A DNA stretch of 5,008 nucleotides from an uncultured Pseudomonadota bacterium (lineage in GTDB: Bacteria > SAR324 > NAC60-12): assembly GCA_913052275.1 (NCBI GenBank), contig CAJXDX010000134.1, forward strand, positions 1-5,008. The letters are read 5' to 3'. The position numbers and the translations under genes were made by a program. Shown in pieces: positions 1 to 5,008 of the stretch. Under the pieces are notes generated by a model. The model saw nothing but the letters and a program-made list of their open reading frames with translations. It did no database searches and was not told the origin of the DNA. Within the stretch, counting starts at the first letter, position 1; each line of letters opens with the position of its first letter.

Positions 1-2
1 TG

Positions 3-299
3 GTGTTTCCTGGAGAAGATGATTTTGGCATCACACCTCTTGAAGCGCAGGCATGCAATACTCCTGTTATAGCCTATGCTTCCGGCGGAGCATTGGAAAC
101 GGTCACTGATCAAACAGGCATATTTTTCAGTGAGCAGAAAGAGGAAGCACTTTGCGAGGCTGTGCAGGAAATGGAACGAAGCTGGAAAAATTTTTCTCCG
201 GAAACATTCAGCAATCAGACAAAACTTTTCCGACGAGAAAATTACAAGGAACAAATGGCTGCTGCAATTCAAAATGGATTCAAGGAGTGGCAGAGATGA
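3..299 (+). CDS. Glycosyltransferase family 4 (GT-B fold), C-terminal fragment
   Basis: This is the 3' end of a gene that begins before the window; the first complete codon is at 3 and 98 residues are visible, ending with TGA at 297-299. The opening stretch FPGEDDFGITPLEAQAC followed by TPVIAY and GGALETV is the nucleotide-sugar-binding signature of the second Rossmann domain of family-4 (RfaB/WbaZ-like) glycosyltransferases. These enzymes move a sugar from an activated donor to a growing glycan, usually at the cytoplasmic side of the inner membrane during polysaccharide or lipopolysaccharide synthesis. The remaining ~65 residues match the usual helical C-terminal tail. In the EX7E motif the second Glu is present (visible residue 14), while the first position is Asp (residue 6), a conservative change. 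The GTG at 3 is an internal valine codon, not a start. Donor and acceptor cannot be told from this fragment. The stop overlaps the next start (ATGA), which suggests co-translation. Confidence 0.9.
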   Translation: MFPGEDDFGITPLEAQACNTPVIAYASGGALETVTDQTGIFFSEQKEEALCEAVQEMERSWKNFSPETFSNQTKLFRRENYKEQMAAAIQNGFKEWQR

Positions 300-1063
300 A
301 CAAAAAGAAAATTCTAAACTACAGTTGCAGCTTCACCGTCTCTTTGATCATACTGATACAATATGGTCCCTACATTAACCAAACCGCACTGGCATTTTTT
401 GAGGATCAGGCAAAATACAAATTTGTGCACCATTGGTATCCAATGCTGAGTGATTCTTCTCCGGAGAAAAGATTTCAGGCTGCAAGGGCCTTTTTGACAT
501 ATCCGGAATGGAGTTTGCCCTTGCTCCGCAATGCCATAATGAATCCGGATTCTGAAAATGTGTCCTGGCAAATTGCAATGTTAATTGGAATGCTGGGAGA
601 CTCAACTGATGTGCCGCCTTTGCTTAAGATCTGGCGAGAATTGAAAATGGATGAAAACTCACCAATCTGGCTGGGAGCAATGCGGCGTTTATACTGGAAA
701 AGTCGAGGTCCTGACCCGAGAGCTCCAATACTGAAAAGTCTTACGGTTAATTATGCTGAAAATTCAGTTGAGGCTGAAATAGACGAAAAAGCAGTTAATT
801 TATTGTTCCAGATTGAAAATCCTGCAACCACACCCCGTTTTATTCGAGTGTCAGCTAATTATTGGCTAACTATAACCGATGAAAATATTCCATCAAAATA
901 CTTCTGGATTCCTGCCGGTGGACGTATAGAGTCCAGCATAAAGGCTAACATTTATCCTGCTTCTCATGCAGATAAAATTCGCCTGGATTTCCGGATTTGG
1001 GAAGTTGGTGTCCCAGAACCTTTTCTTCACCGCACTGGTGAGATCCCTTTCCCTGTTAAATAA
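296..1063 (+). CDS. Probable exported HEAT-repeat-like protein of unknown function
   Basis: This 255-residue protein does not belong to a family I can name. The ATG at 296 is chosen because AAGGAG (282-287) lies 8 bases upstream and the start overlaps the preceding stop as ATGA; the open frame reaches further back, but only inside the glycosyltransferase gene. Residues 1-33 look like a signal peptide: a lysine-rich start (MNKKK), a hydrophobic core at about 13-24 and an Ala-Leu-Ala site at 31-33; an uncleaved membrane anchor is the alternative. Residues about 54-115 form amphipathic helix pairs resembling HEAT repeats (KRFQAARAFL, then a helix containing WQIAMLIGMLGD). From about 145 to the end the sequence alternates polar and hydrophobic residues and looks beta-rich, perhaps one Ig-like sandwich. 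A binding or scaffolding role in the envelope is plausible but inferred. The neighbouring glycosyltransferase hints at surface glycan work; nothing ties it to Fe-S assembly. Confidence 0.75.
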   Translation: MNKKKILNYSCSFTVSLIILIQYGPYINQTALAFFEDQAKYKFVHHWYPMLSDSSPEKRFQAARAFLTYPEWSLPLLRNAIMNPDSENVSWQIAMLIGMLGDSTDVPPLLKIWRELKMDENSPIWLGAMRRLYWKSRGPDPRAPILKSLTVNYAENSVEAEIDEKAVNLLFQIENPATTPRFIRVSANYWLTITDENIPSKYFWIPAGGRIESSIKANIYPASHADKIRLDFRIWEVGVPEPFLHRTGEIPFPVK

Positions 1064-1133
1064 ACCTCCATATTTAATATTTCTTTTGATCTGCACAGAG
1101 AAAAATCTTTTTTTATTTTTTTGAAATTTTTTC

Positions 1134-1162
1134 TTGATATAGTACTAAATTGGTGCTATATA
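1134..1162 (+). promoter_or_regulatory. Sigma-70-type promoter of the isc operon
   Basis: TTGATA (1134-1139) is separated by exactly 17 bases from TATATA (1157-1162), close to the sigma-70 consensus with ideal spacing. Transcription would start near 1169-1170, giving a leader of only about 18 bases before the regulator ATG at 1188. It is the only good promoter I find in the 124-base gap before the operon, and no clear one appears between the later genes, so it probably drives the whole set. Start-site mapping has not been seen; the call rests on sequence alone. Confidence 0.65.
1137..1161. promoter_or_regulatory. Probable Rrf2/IscR-type operator (25-bp imperfect palindrome)
   Basis: The left half ATATAGTAC (1137-1145) and right half GTGCTATAT (1153-1161) are inverted copies with 8 of 9 positions matching, around a 7-base AT-rich centre. 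Length and layout fit the 25-bp IscR type 1 site (ATA at the start, ACT-A/T-rich centre-GT, TAT at the end); by eye about 16 of 25 positions agree with that consensus. It overlaps the last three bases of the -35 and the first five of the -10, so a bound dimer would block RNA polymerase. The regulator gene starts 27 bases beyond it, which points to autorepression of the operon. Binding by this particular protein is inferred. Confidence 0.6.
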
Positions 1163-1187
1163 TGTATACACATTAAAAAAATGAAAA

Positions 1188-1643
1188 ATGCTGAAATTAT
1201 CAAAAAAGACAGATTACGCAATAATCTTACTTACCCATCTGGGTGAGGTTAATGCTCCTGTAAGTGCCCAGAAAGTAGCCGAACACTATCAATTGCCTTA
1301 CCCTATGGTGGCAAATATACTTAAACAGCTGGTTTCTTCCGGATTGATTAAGTCGACTCGAGGACAGCGTGGTGGTTACGTGCTGGCAAGACCTGAAGAA
1401 AATATTAATTTGTCTGAGATAATTCAAGTCACTGATAATCCTTTTACTTTAGTTGAATGCGTTCATGATGAGGATTTGTGCAAAGTGCACCAGTGTTGTC
1501 CTACCAAGCGTCCATTGATTGCTTTACATAATAAAATTCAGCAGTTTATAGAAGAAACTACTTTAGCCGCAATCATAAAAGACGCACAAATAATTAACCC
1601 AAATTTTGAGGATTCTGCATATGAAATTGCCCATTTATCTTGA
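1188..1643 (+). CDS. Rrf2-family Fe-S-sensing transcriptional regulator (SUF-regulator type, IscR-like role)
   Basis: This 151-residue protein has the Rrf2 layout: a winged helix-turn-helix at about 1-70, with recognition helix around 36-50 and the wing motif RGQRGGYVLARP at 58-69, then a dimerisation helix toward the C-terminus. Cysteines at 91, 98, 103 and 104 sit in the loop where IscR binds a [2Fe-2S] cluster, so an Fe-S-sensing repressor is likely. The opening MLKLSKKTDYA and the ECxxxxxxC spacing look more like SUF-system Rrf2 regulators than E. coli IscR (MRLTSKGRYA), although it heads an ISC operon; I therefore give no gene symbol. The His that is the fourth ligand in IscR (H107) is not at the same place here; H93 and H101 are nearby. 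The start lacks a clear Shine-Dalgarno sequence, having only an A-rich leader. The last 23 bases overlap iscS. It probably represses its own operon through the palindrome at 1137-1161. Confidence 0.9.
   Translation: MLKLSKKTDYAIILLTHLGEVNAPVSAQKVAEHYQLPYPMVANILKQLVSSGLIKSTRGQRGGYVLARPEENINLSEIIQVTDNPFTLVECVHDEDLCKVHQCCPTKRPLIALHNKIQQFIEETTLAAIIKDAQIINPNFEDSAYEIAHLS
1607..1611 (+). promoter_or_regulatory. iscS: Ribosome binding site that sets the iscS start
   Basis: TGAGG ends 9 bases before the ATG at 1621. This, together with the match of the protein start MKLPIYLDY to E. coli IscS, supports 1621 rather than the in-frame TTG at 1606 that would add five residues. The site lies inside the regulator gene, so iscS translation starts while ribosomes finish the regulator. 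Confidence 0.7.
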
Positions 1644-2835
1644 TTATAATGCAACTACCCCTGTTGATCCGAAAGTAGTGGAGGCGATGATGCCTTATTT
1701 TACGGAATCATTCGGCAATGCGGCCAGCCGCAATCATTCATTTGGCTGGCAAGTCGAAAAAGTGGTTGATGACGCACGTGAATTAATTGGAAACTTAATT
1801 GGTGCAGGAGGTAAAGAAATCGTTTTTACCAGCGGAGCTACAGAATCGGACAATCTGGCGATTTTGGGAGTTGCAGAATTTTACAAAAAAAAGGGAACAC
1901 ATATTATATCCAGCCCAATTGAACACAAGGCCGTAATTGATCCTTGTAACGCCTTAGAGCAGAAAGGATACGAAATTACATTTCTTGACGTGGATAAACA
2001 TGGTTGCATTGACCTGAAACAACTGGAAGACTCGATCCGTGAAGATACAATTTTAGTTTCTTTGATGGCAGGAAACAACGAAATCGGCACTCTCAATCCT
2101 ATCAGGGAAATAGGCCAGATAACCCGAAACAAAGGTGTGCTTTTCCACACTGATGCAACACAAGGTGTGGGGAAAATACCGATTGATGTGGAGGAAATGA
2201 ACATTGATCTTCTTTCCATGACTGCACATAAGTTTTATGGTCCAAAAGGCATAGGCGCTTTGTACGTGCGACGAAAAAAGCCCCGTGTTCGCTTGTCACC
2301 AATAATGTTTGGCGGAGGTCATGAACGAGGGATGCGTTCCGGTACTCTGAATGTCCCGGGGATTGTGGGATTTGCCAAAGCTCTGGAGCTCTCAGTTGAG
2401 GAAATGGCTTCTGAAGCAGAACGCTTAACCGGATTGCGCCAAAGGCTTTTAGACCGTTTAAACTCAGAACTTGATTATATTTTTCTGAATGGTCATCCAA
2501 CTGACAGACTGCCCAATAACCTTAATGTGAGTTTTGGTTACGTGGAAGGTGAAAGTTTGATGATGGGAGTAAATGAGCTTGCTGTTTCTTCAGGTTCAGC
2601 TTGCACTTCTGCCAGCTTGGAGCCGTCTTATGTTCTGCGTGCCCTGGGAGTTGGTGACGATCTGGCACATTCATCAATCCGCTTCGGAATGGGAAGATTC
2701 ACCACTGTTGAAGAGATAGATTATGTAGCAGAGAAAATGATAGCTGCTGTGAAAAGGCTCCGTGAAATGTCTCCACTTTATGAAATGGTCAAAGACGGAG
2801 TGGATTTGTCAACTGTACAATGGACATCCCATTAA
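1621..2835 (+). CDS. iscS: Cysteine desulfurase IscS
   Basis: IscS is a homodimeric, pyridoxal-phosphate enzyme of the cytoplasm that converts L-cysteine to alanine and holds the sulfur as a persulfide for transfer to IscU and other acceptors, including tRNA thiolation enzymes. The protein has 404 residues, the same length as E. coli IscS, and is similar along its whole length. It has the class-V aminotransferase fold. Visible key parts are GATESDNLA for cofactor binding, His102 in EHKAVID, the PLP-binding Lys204 in HKFYGPKG, the GGGHERGMRSGT loop, and the catalytic Cys328 in SSGSACTSASLEPS on the mobile loop. The C-terminus, including GVDLSTVQW, matches the region IscS uses to dock IscU. It overlaps the regulator by 23 bases and is followed by iscU after 33 bases, so co-transcription is expected. 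No key residue is missing. Confidence 0.98.
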   Translation: MKLPIYLDYNATTPVDPKVVEAMMPYFTESFGNAASRNHSFGWQVEKVVDDARELIGNLIGAGGKEIVFTSGATESDNLAILGVAEFYKKKGTHIISSPIEHKAVIDPCNALEQKGYEITFLDVDKHGCIDLKQLEDSIREDTILVSLMAGNNEIGTLNPIREIGQITRNKGVLFHTDATQGVGKIPIDVEEMNIDLLSMTAHKFYGPKGIGALYVRRKKPRVRLSPIMFGGGHERGMRSGTLNVPGIVGFAKALELSVEEMASEAERLTGLRQRLLDRLNSELDYIFLNGHPTDRLPNNLNVSFGYVEGESLMMGVNELAVSSGSACTSASLEPSYVLRALGVGDDLAHSSIRFGMGRFTTVEEIDYVAEKMIAAVKRLREMSPLYEMVKDGVDLSTVQWTSH

Positions 2836-2868
2836 ACAAAAAATTAACTTATGTGAAAAAAGGATCTC

Positions 2869-3255
2869 ATGGCTTATAGCGAAAAAGTTATTGATCATTA
2901 CAACGACCCAAAAAATGTAGGAAGTTTGGATAAAAATGATGAAAATACAGGGACTGGATTGGTAGGTGCGCCGGAATGCGGTGATGTGATGAAACTCCAA
3001 ATCCAGGTGAATCCGGATACCAATGAAATAGTTGATGCTAAATTCAAGACATTTGGTTGTGGATCTGCCATTGCGAGTTCCAGCCTTGCAACAGAATGGG
3101 TCAAAGGTAAAAGTATTGATGAAGCAATGTCTATCAAGAACACGGAAATTGTAGAAGAACTGTCGTTGCCTCCCGTAAAAATTCACTGCTCTGTATTGGC
3201 GGAAGACGCCATCAAAGCCGCAATTTCTGATTACAGGAAAAGAAGCGAAGGTTAA
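2869..3255 (+). CDS. iscU: Fe-S cluster assembly scaffold IscU
   Basis: IscU is the scaffold on which IscS-derived sulfur and iron are built into a [2Fe-2S] cluster, then handed to carriers with help from HscB and HscA. The protein has 128 residues, as in E. coli, and is nearly collinear with it. The ligand set is complete: Cys37 and Asp39 (PECGDV), Cys64 (FGCGSAIASSS), His106 and Cys107 (KIHCS). The LPPVK motif at 100-104, the binding site for the HscA substrate domain, is intact, consistent with the hscB and hscA genes downstream. One residue is inserted before Cys64 compared with E. coli numbering. The ATG at 2869 has an AAAGGA-like Shine-Dalgarno sequence ending 4 bases upstream. The next gene, hscB, follows after 21 bases; the iscA gene usually found here is absent. 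Confidence 0.98.
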   Translation: MAYSEKVIDHYNDPKNVGSLDKNDENTGTGLVGAPECGDVMKLQIQVNPDTNEIVDAKFKTFGCGSAIASSSLATEWVKGKSIDEAMSIKNTEIVEELSLPPVKIHCSVLAEDAIKAAISDYRKRSEG

Positions 3256-3257
3256 GT

Positions 3258-3279
3258 TATAGCGTTTTATAAAGCTATG
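3258..3279 (+). promoter_or_regulatory. hscB: Possible RNA hairpin covering the hscB start codon
   Basis: TATAGC (3258-3263) can pair with GCTATG (3274-3279), giving five Watson-Crick pairs and a terminal U-G pair, with two further A-U pairs possible inside the loop. The right arm includes the hscB ATG (3277-3279). No Shine-Dalgarno sequence is visible in the 21-base gap. The structure would hide the start until ribosomes leaving iscU open it, so it may couple hscB translation to iscU. The stem is short and AT-rich, so chance is a real alternative. Confidence 0.35.
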
Positions 3280-3891
3280 GCTTCTGAGCATACATCCTGT
3301 CAATCGTGTGGTGATTCTTTGATATCACCACTATTTTGCTTTTCCTGTAATTCCCTTCAGACTGTTTCTGATGATATAGATCATTTCAAAGTTATGGGAT
3401 TGCCCCATTGTTTTGAAATTGACTCAGCGGAACTGGAAAATCTTTATCAGCGCCTAACGTTGGAAATGCATCCGGATTTTTTCGTGGAGGCCCCAGAGAA
3501 GCAAAAGCACCTAAGTGAAAAATCTTCAGTGATGCTTAATGCTGCATACAGCACTTTGCGTGAACCATCATCGCGCGCCAAATATTTACTGCCTCTGCTT
3601 GACAGGGAAAAGAGCCTGGAAACAGACGCGTTGCCTGAAAGGTTTTTACAGGAAATGTTTACTTTTCAGGAATCACTGGATGAAATGCTTGAATCTGGTG
3701 ATCAATCAGCCCTGTGCAAAATGAATGAGGATTTACAGAACAGGCACACTTTCATAGAATCGAATTATGCTGACTTGTTCAAAAAATTTGAAACCTCACC
3801 GGAGAATCATGAAATCCTCCAGCAGCTGCAGACACAATTAAATGCGGAACGGTATTTAAGACGTTTGTTAGATCGCATAAATTCCGAATAA
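3277..3891 (+). CDS. hscB: Fe-S assembly J-domain co-chaperone HscB with N-terminal four-cysteine zinc-finger-like extension
   Basis: HscB (Hsc20) binds IscU, delivers it to HscA and stimulates the HscA ATPase. Residues about 35-110 form the J domain with the essential His-Pro-Asp at 65-67 (EMHPDFF), followed by the family-typical LSEKSSVMLNAAYSTL helix. Residues about 119-204 form the C-terminal three-helix domain that binds the scaffold. The protein has 204 residues against 171 in E. coli; the excess is a 34-residue N-terminal extension with two CxxC pairs, Cys8/Cys11 and Cys21/Cys24, a likely zinc site like that of human HSCB. The start at 3277 is kept because this extension is in frame, well formed and begins only 21 bases after iscU. 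No Shine-Dalgarno sequence is seen and the start may be folded in a hairpin, which suggests translation coupled to iscU. It is followed by a 124-base gap before hscA. Confidence 0.95.
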   Translation: MASEHTSCQSCGDSLISPLFCFSCNSLQTVSDDIDHFKVMGLPHCFEIDSAELENLYQRLTLEMHPDFFVEAPEKQKHLSEKSSVMLNAAYSTLREPSSRAKYLLPLLDREKSLETDALPERFLQEMFTFQESLDEMLESGDQSALCKMNEDLQNRHTFIESNYADLFKKFETSPENHEILQQLQTQLNAERYLRRLLDRINSE

Positions 3892-4015
3892 GCCTCTAAA
3901 TTCATCTAAGTTAAAATCCATAATTAATAATATGTCAGTGAAATGTTTAAAAATTTTTCAGTGCTTTGTGTTTTGAAAATCTCATGCAAACTTTCCAAGC
4001 GAACCCAAATATAAA

Positions 4016-5008
4016 ATGGAACGTATAATCGGCATTGATTTAGGCACAACAAACAGTTTGGCAGCCACTGTTTTTGATGACGGTCCGGAAGTCATTGAAG
4101 CTTCAGGAGAGAGTTCCATAACTCCTTCGGTGCTATCCTGGACCGATTCAGGTTGGCTAGTTGGAGAAAAAGCACAGGAATCCAGCATCTCTAATCCTGA
4201 AAATACGATTTTCTCAATTAAGAGGCTGATGGGTCGCAGCCTGAAGGATTTGGGGAATTCTATAAACGAGCTGCCTTATCAAATTGTTGAAGCTCAGAGG
4301 CAGCTGATTAAAGTCAAAATTGGAGAAAAGGAATACACCCCCCAGGAATTATCTGCTGAAATACTGAAAAAAGTGAAAATGAATGCTGAATCAGTTTTGG
4401 GTGAACCAGTCAAAAAAGCAGTCATAACCGTGCCTGCTTATTTTGATGACGCACAACGACAGGCCACCCGTGATGCTGCAAGATTTGCCGGACTGGAAGT
4501 GGCACGCATCATTAATGAGCCTACAGCAGCAGCTATTGCTTACGGTCTTGATGAGAAAAAAGAAGGACATATTGCAGTTTATGATTTAGGCGGTGGAACT
4601 TTTGATATTTCCATTCTCAAGCTATCAGGAAAAATATTTAAGGTGATTGCCACTCATGGCAACACACAGCTTGGAGGAGATGATTTTGACAAGGCAGTAG
4701 CAGATGATATAAAGAAAAAAATTCAAAAAATACATCCGGACGTACAATTTGACGATCCGGAATCAAAACTGCTGCTGAAAAAAACTGCTGAGTCCATCAA
4801 AAAAGAACTTAGTTTTTCTACTGAAACATCTTACTCCATGGAATTACCCAAAACAGGATTAACTTTTGATGGAATATTTAAAATTGAAGAGTTTGAAACT
4901 TTGATCGATCCAATGATTGAGCAGACTCTGGAAAGTTGTAATCACGTTTTGCGTGAAGCAAATCTTACTGTTGAACAAATTGACGAAGTTGTACTTGTTG
5001 GAGGGTCA
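4016..5008 (+). CDS. hscA: Hsp70-class Fe-S assembly chaperone HscA, N-terminal part (runs off the window)
   Basis: HscA is the specialised Hsp70 that, with HscB, uses ATP hydrolysis to release clusters from IscU. The window holds the first 331 codons, open to the edge, which is about half of the usual ~615-620 residues and most of the ATPase domain. Visible motifs are the phosphate-1 loop IGIDLGTTNS (5-14), NEPTAAAIAYG from 167, the phosphate-2 loop DLGGGTFD (190-197), LGGDDFD soon after, and VGGS (328-331) at the edge. The call as HscA rather than DnaK rests on FSIKRLMGRSLKDL, GGGTFDISIL and the adjacent hscB and iscU; the peptide-binding domain is outside the window. An in-frame stop at 3974-3976 and no other start between it and 4016 fix the start. 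The N-terminus is short, lacking the ~15-residue leader of E. coli HscA, and no Shine-Dalgarno sequence precedes the ATG. Confidence 0.95.
   Translation, partial: MERIIGIDLGTTNSLAATVFDDGPEVIEASGESSITPSVLSWTDSGWLVGEKAQESSISNPENTIFSIKRLMGRSLKDLGNSINELPYQIVEAQRQLIKVKIGEKEYTPQELSAEILKKVKMNAESVLGEPVKKAVITVPAYFDDAQRQATRDAARFAGLEVARIINEPTAAAIAYGLDEKKEGHIAVYDLGGGTFDISILKLSGKIFKVIATHGNTQLGGDDFDKAVADDIKKKIQKIHPDVQFDDPESKLLLKKTAESIKKELSFSTETSYSMELPKTGLTFDGIFKIEEFETLIDPMIEQTLESCNHVLREANLTVEQIDEVVLVGGS

Noticed and set aside
152..295. Upstream in-frame extension of the HEAT-like protein from 152
   Set aside because: It would lie wholly within the glycosyltransferase gene; the ATG at 296 has a strong Shine-Dalgarno sequence and starts a good signal peptide.
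1104..1135. T-rich tract after the HEAT-like gene as an intrinsic terminator
   Set aside because: The tract is long, but no GC-bearing stem precedes it; only weak A/T pairing (GAAAAAT with a later T run) is possible, so I do not call a terminator.
1181..1246. 21-residue out-of-frame open frame from the ATG at 1181, overlapping the regulator start
   Set aside because: It has no Shine-Dalgarno sequence and no recognisable content; the ATG is likely a chance product of the A-rich leader.
2102..2500. 132-residue open frame on the - strand inside iscS
   Set aside because: It is antisense to conserved IscS sequence, rich in residues typical of shadow frames, with no promoter or ribosome site.
2809..3303. 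164-residue open frame on the - strand across iscU
   Set aside because: It lies antisense to a near-perfect IscU, has no recognisable domain, and its length follows from the codon bias of iscU.
3896..3933. CATAAT/TAATAT -10-like boxes ahead of hscA as an internal promoter
   Set aside because: Neither has a recognisable -35 at 16-18 bases, and such boxes are expected by chance in AT-rich gaps.
3984..4028. 14-residue open frame overlapping the hscA start, as a possible leader peptide
   Set aside because: It has no ribosome site, no run of regulatory codons and no nearby attenuator, so chance is the simplest reading.

Overview
The window carries an ISC-type iron-sulfur cluster assembly operon, read left to right on the + strand: an Rrf2-family regulator (1188-1643), cysteine desulfurase iscS (1621-2835), scaffold iscU (2869-3255), co-chaperone hscB (3277-3891) and the first half of Hsp70 chaperone hscA (4016 to the window edge). 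Ahead of it are the end of a family-4 glycosyltransferase (to 299) and a probably exported HEAT-repeat-like protein of unknown function (296-1063), which overlap by four bases and look like the tail of a separate, upstream transcription unit. No genes are supported on the - strand, and there are no RNA genes, mobile elements or CRISPR arrays.

The DNA is moderately AT-rich, with very AT-rich gaps between genes. IscS and IscU resemble the proteobacterial proteins closely: IscS has the E. coli length and active-site numbering, and IscU has the same length. This suggests a Gram-negative, proteobacterium-like organism. The SUF-type regulator, the zinc-finger HscB and the missing iscA differ from the textbook enterobacterial locus, so I would not name a genus; a less studied proteobacterial or proteobacteria-related lineage fits.

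The genes form one pathway. IscS takes sulfur from cysteine and passes it to IscU, where a [2Fe-2S] cluster is built. HscB brings loaded IscU to HscA, which binds the LPPVK loop of IscU and uses ATP to drive cluster transfer to target proteins. The Rrf2 protein probably senses cluster status and represses its own promoter: a 25-bp imperfect palindrome lies between, and partly over, a good -35/-10 pair just upstream of it.

No wholly new system is visible. The points most worth a second look are the promoter-embedded palindrome, the SUF-type regulator heading an ISC operon, the absence of iscA from its usual place, the four-cysteine N-terminus of HscB (as in mitochondrial HSCB), a possible hairpin over the hscB start codon, and the uncharacterised exported HEAT-like protein.
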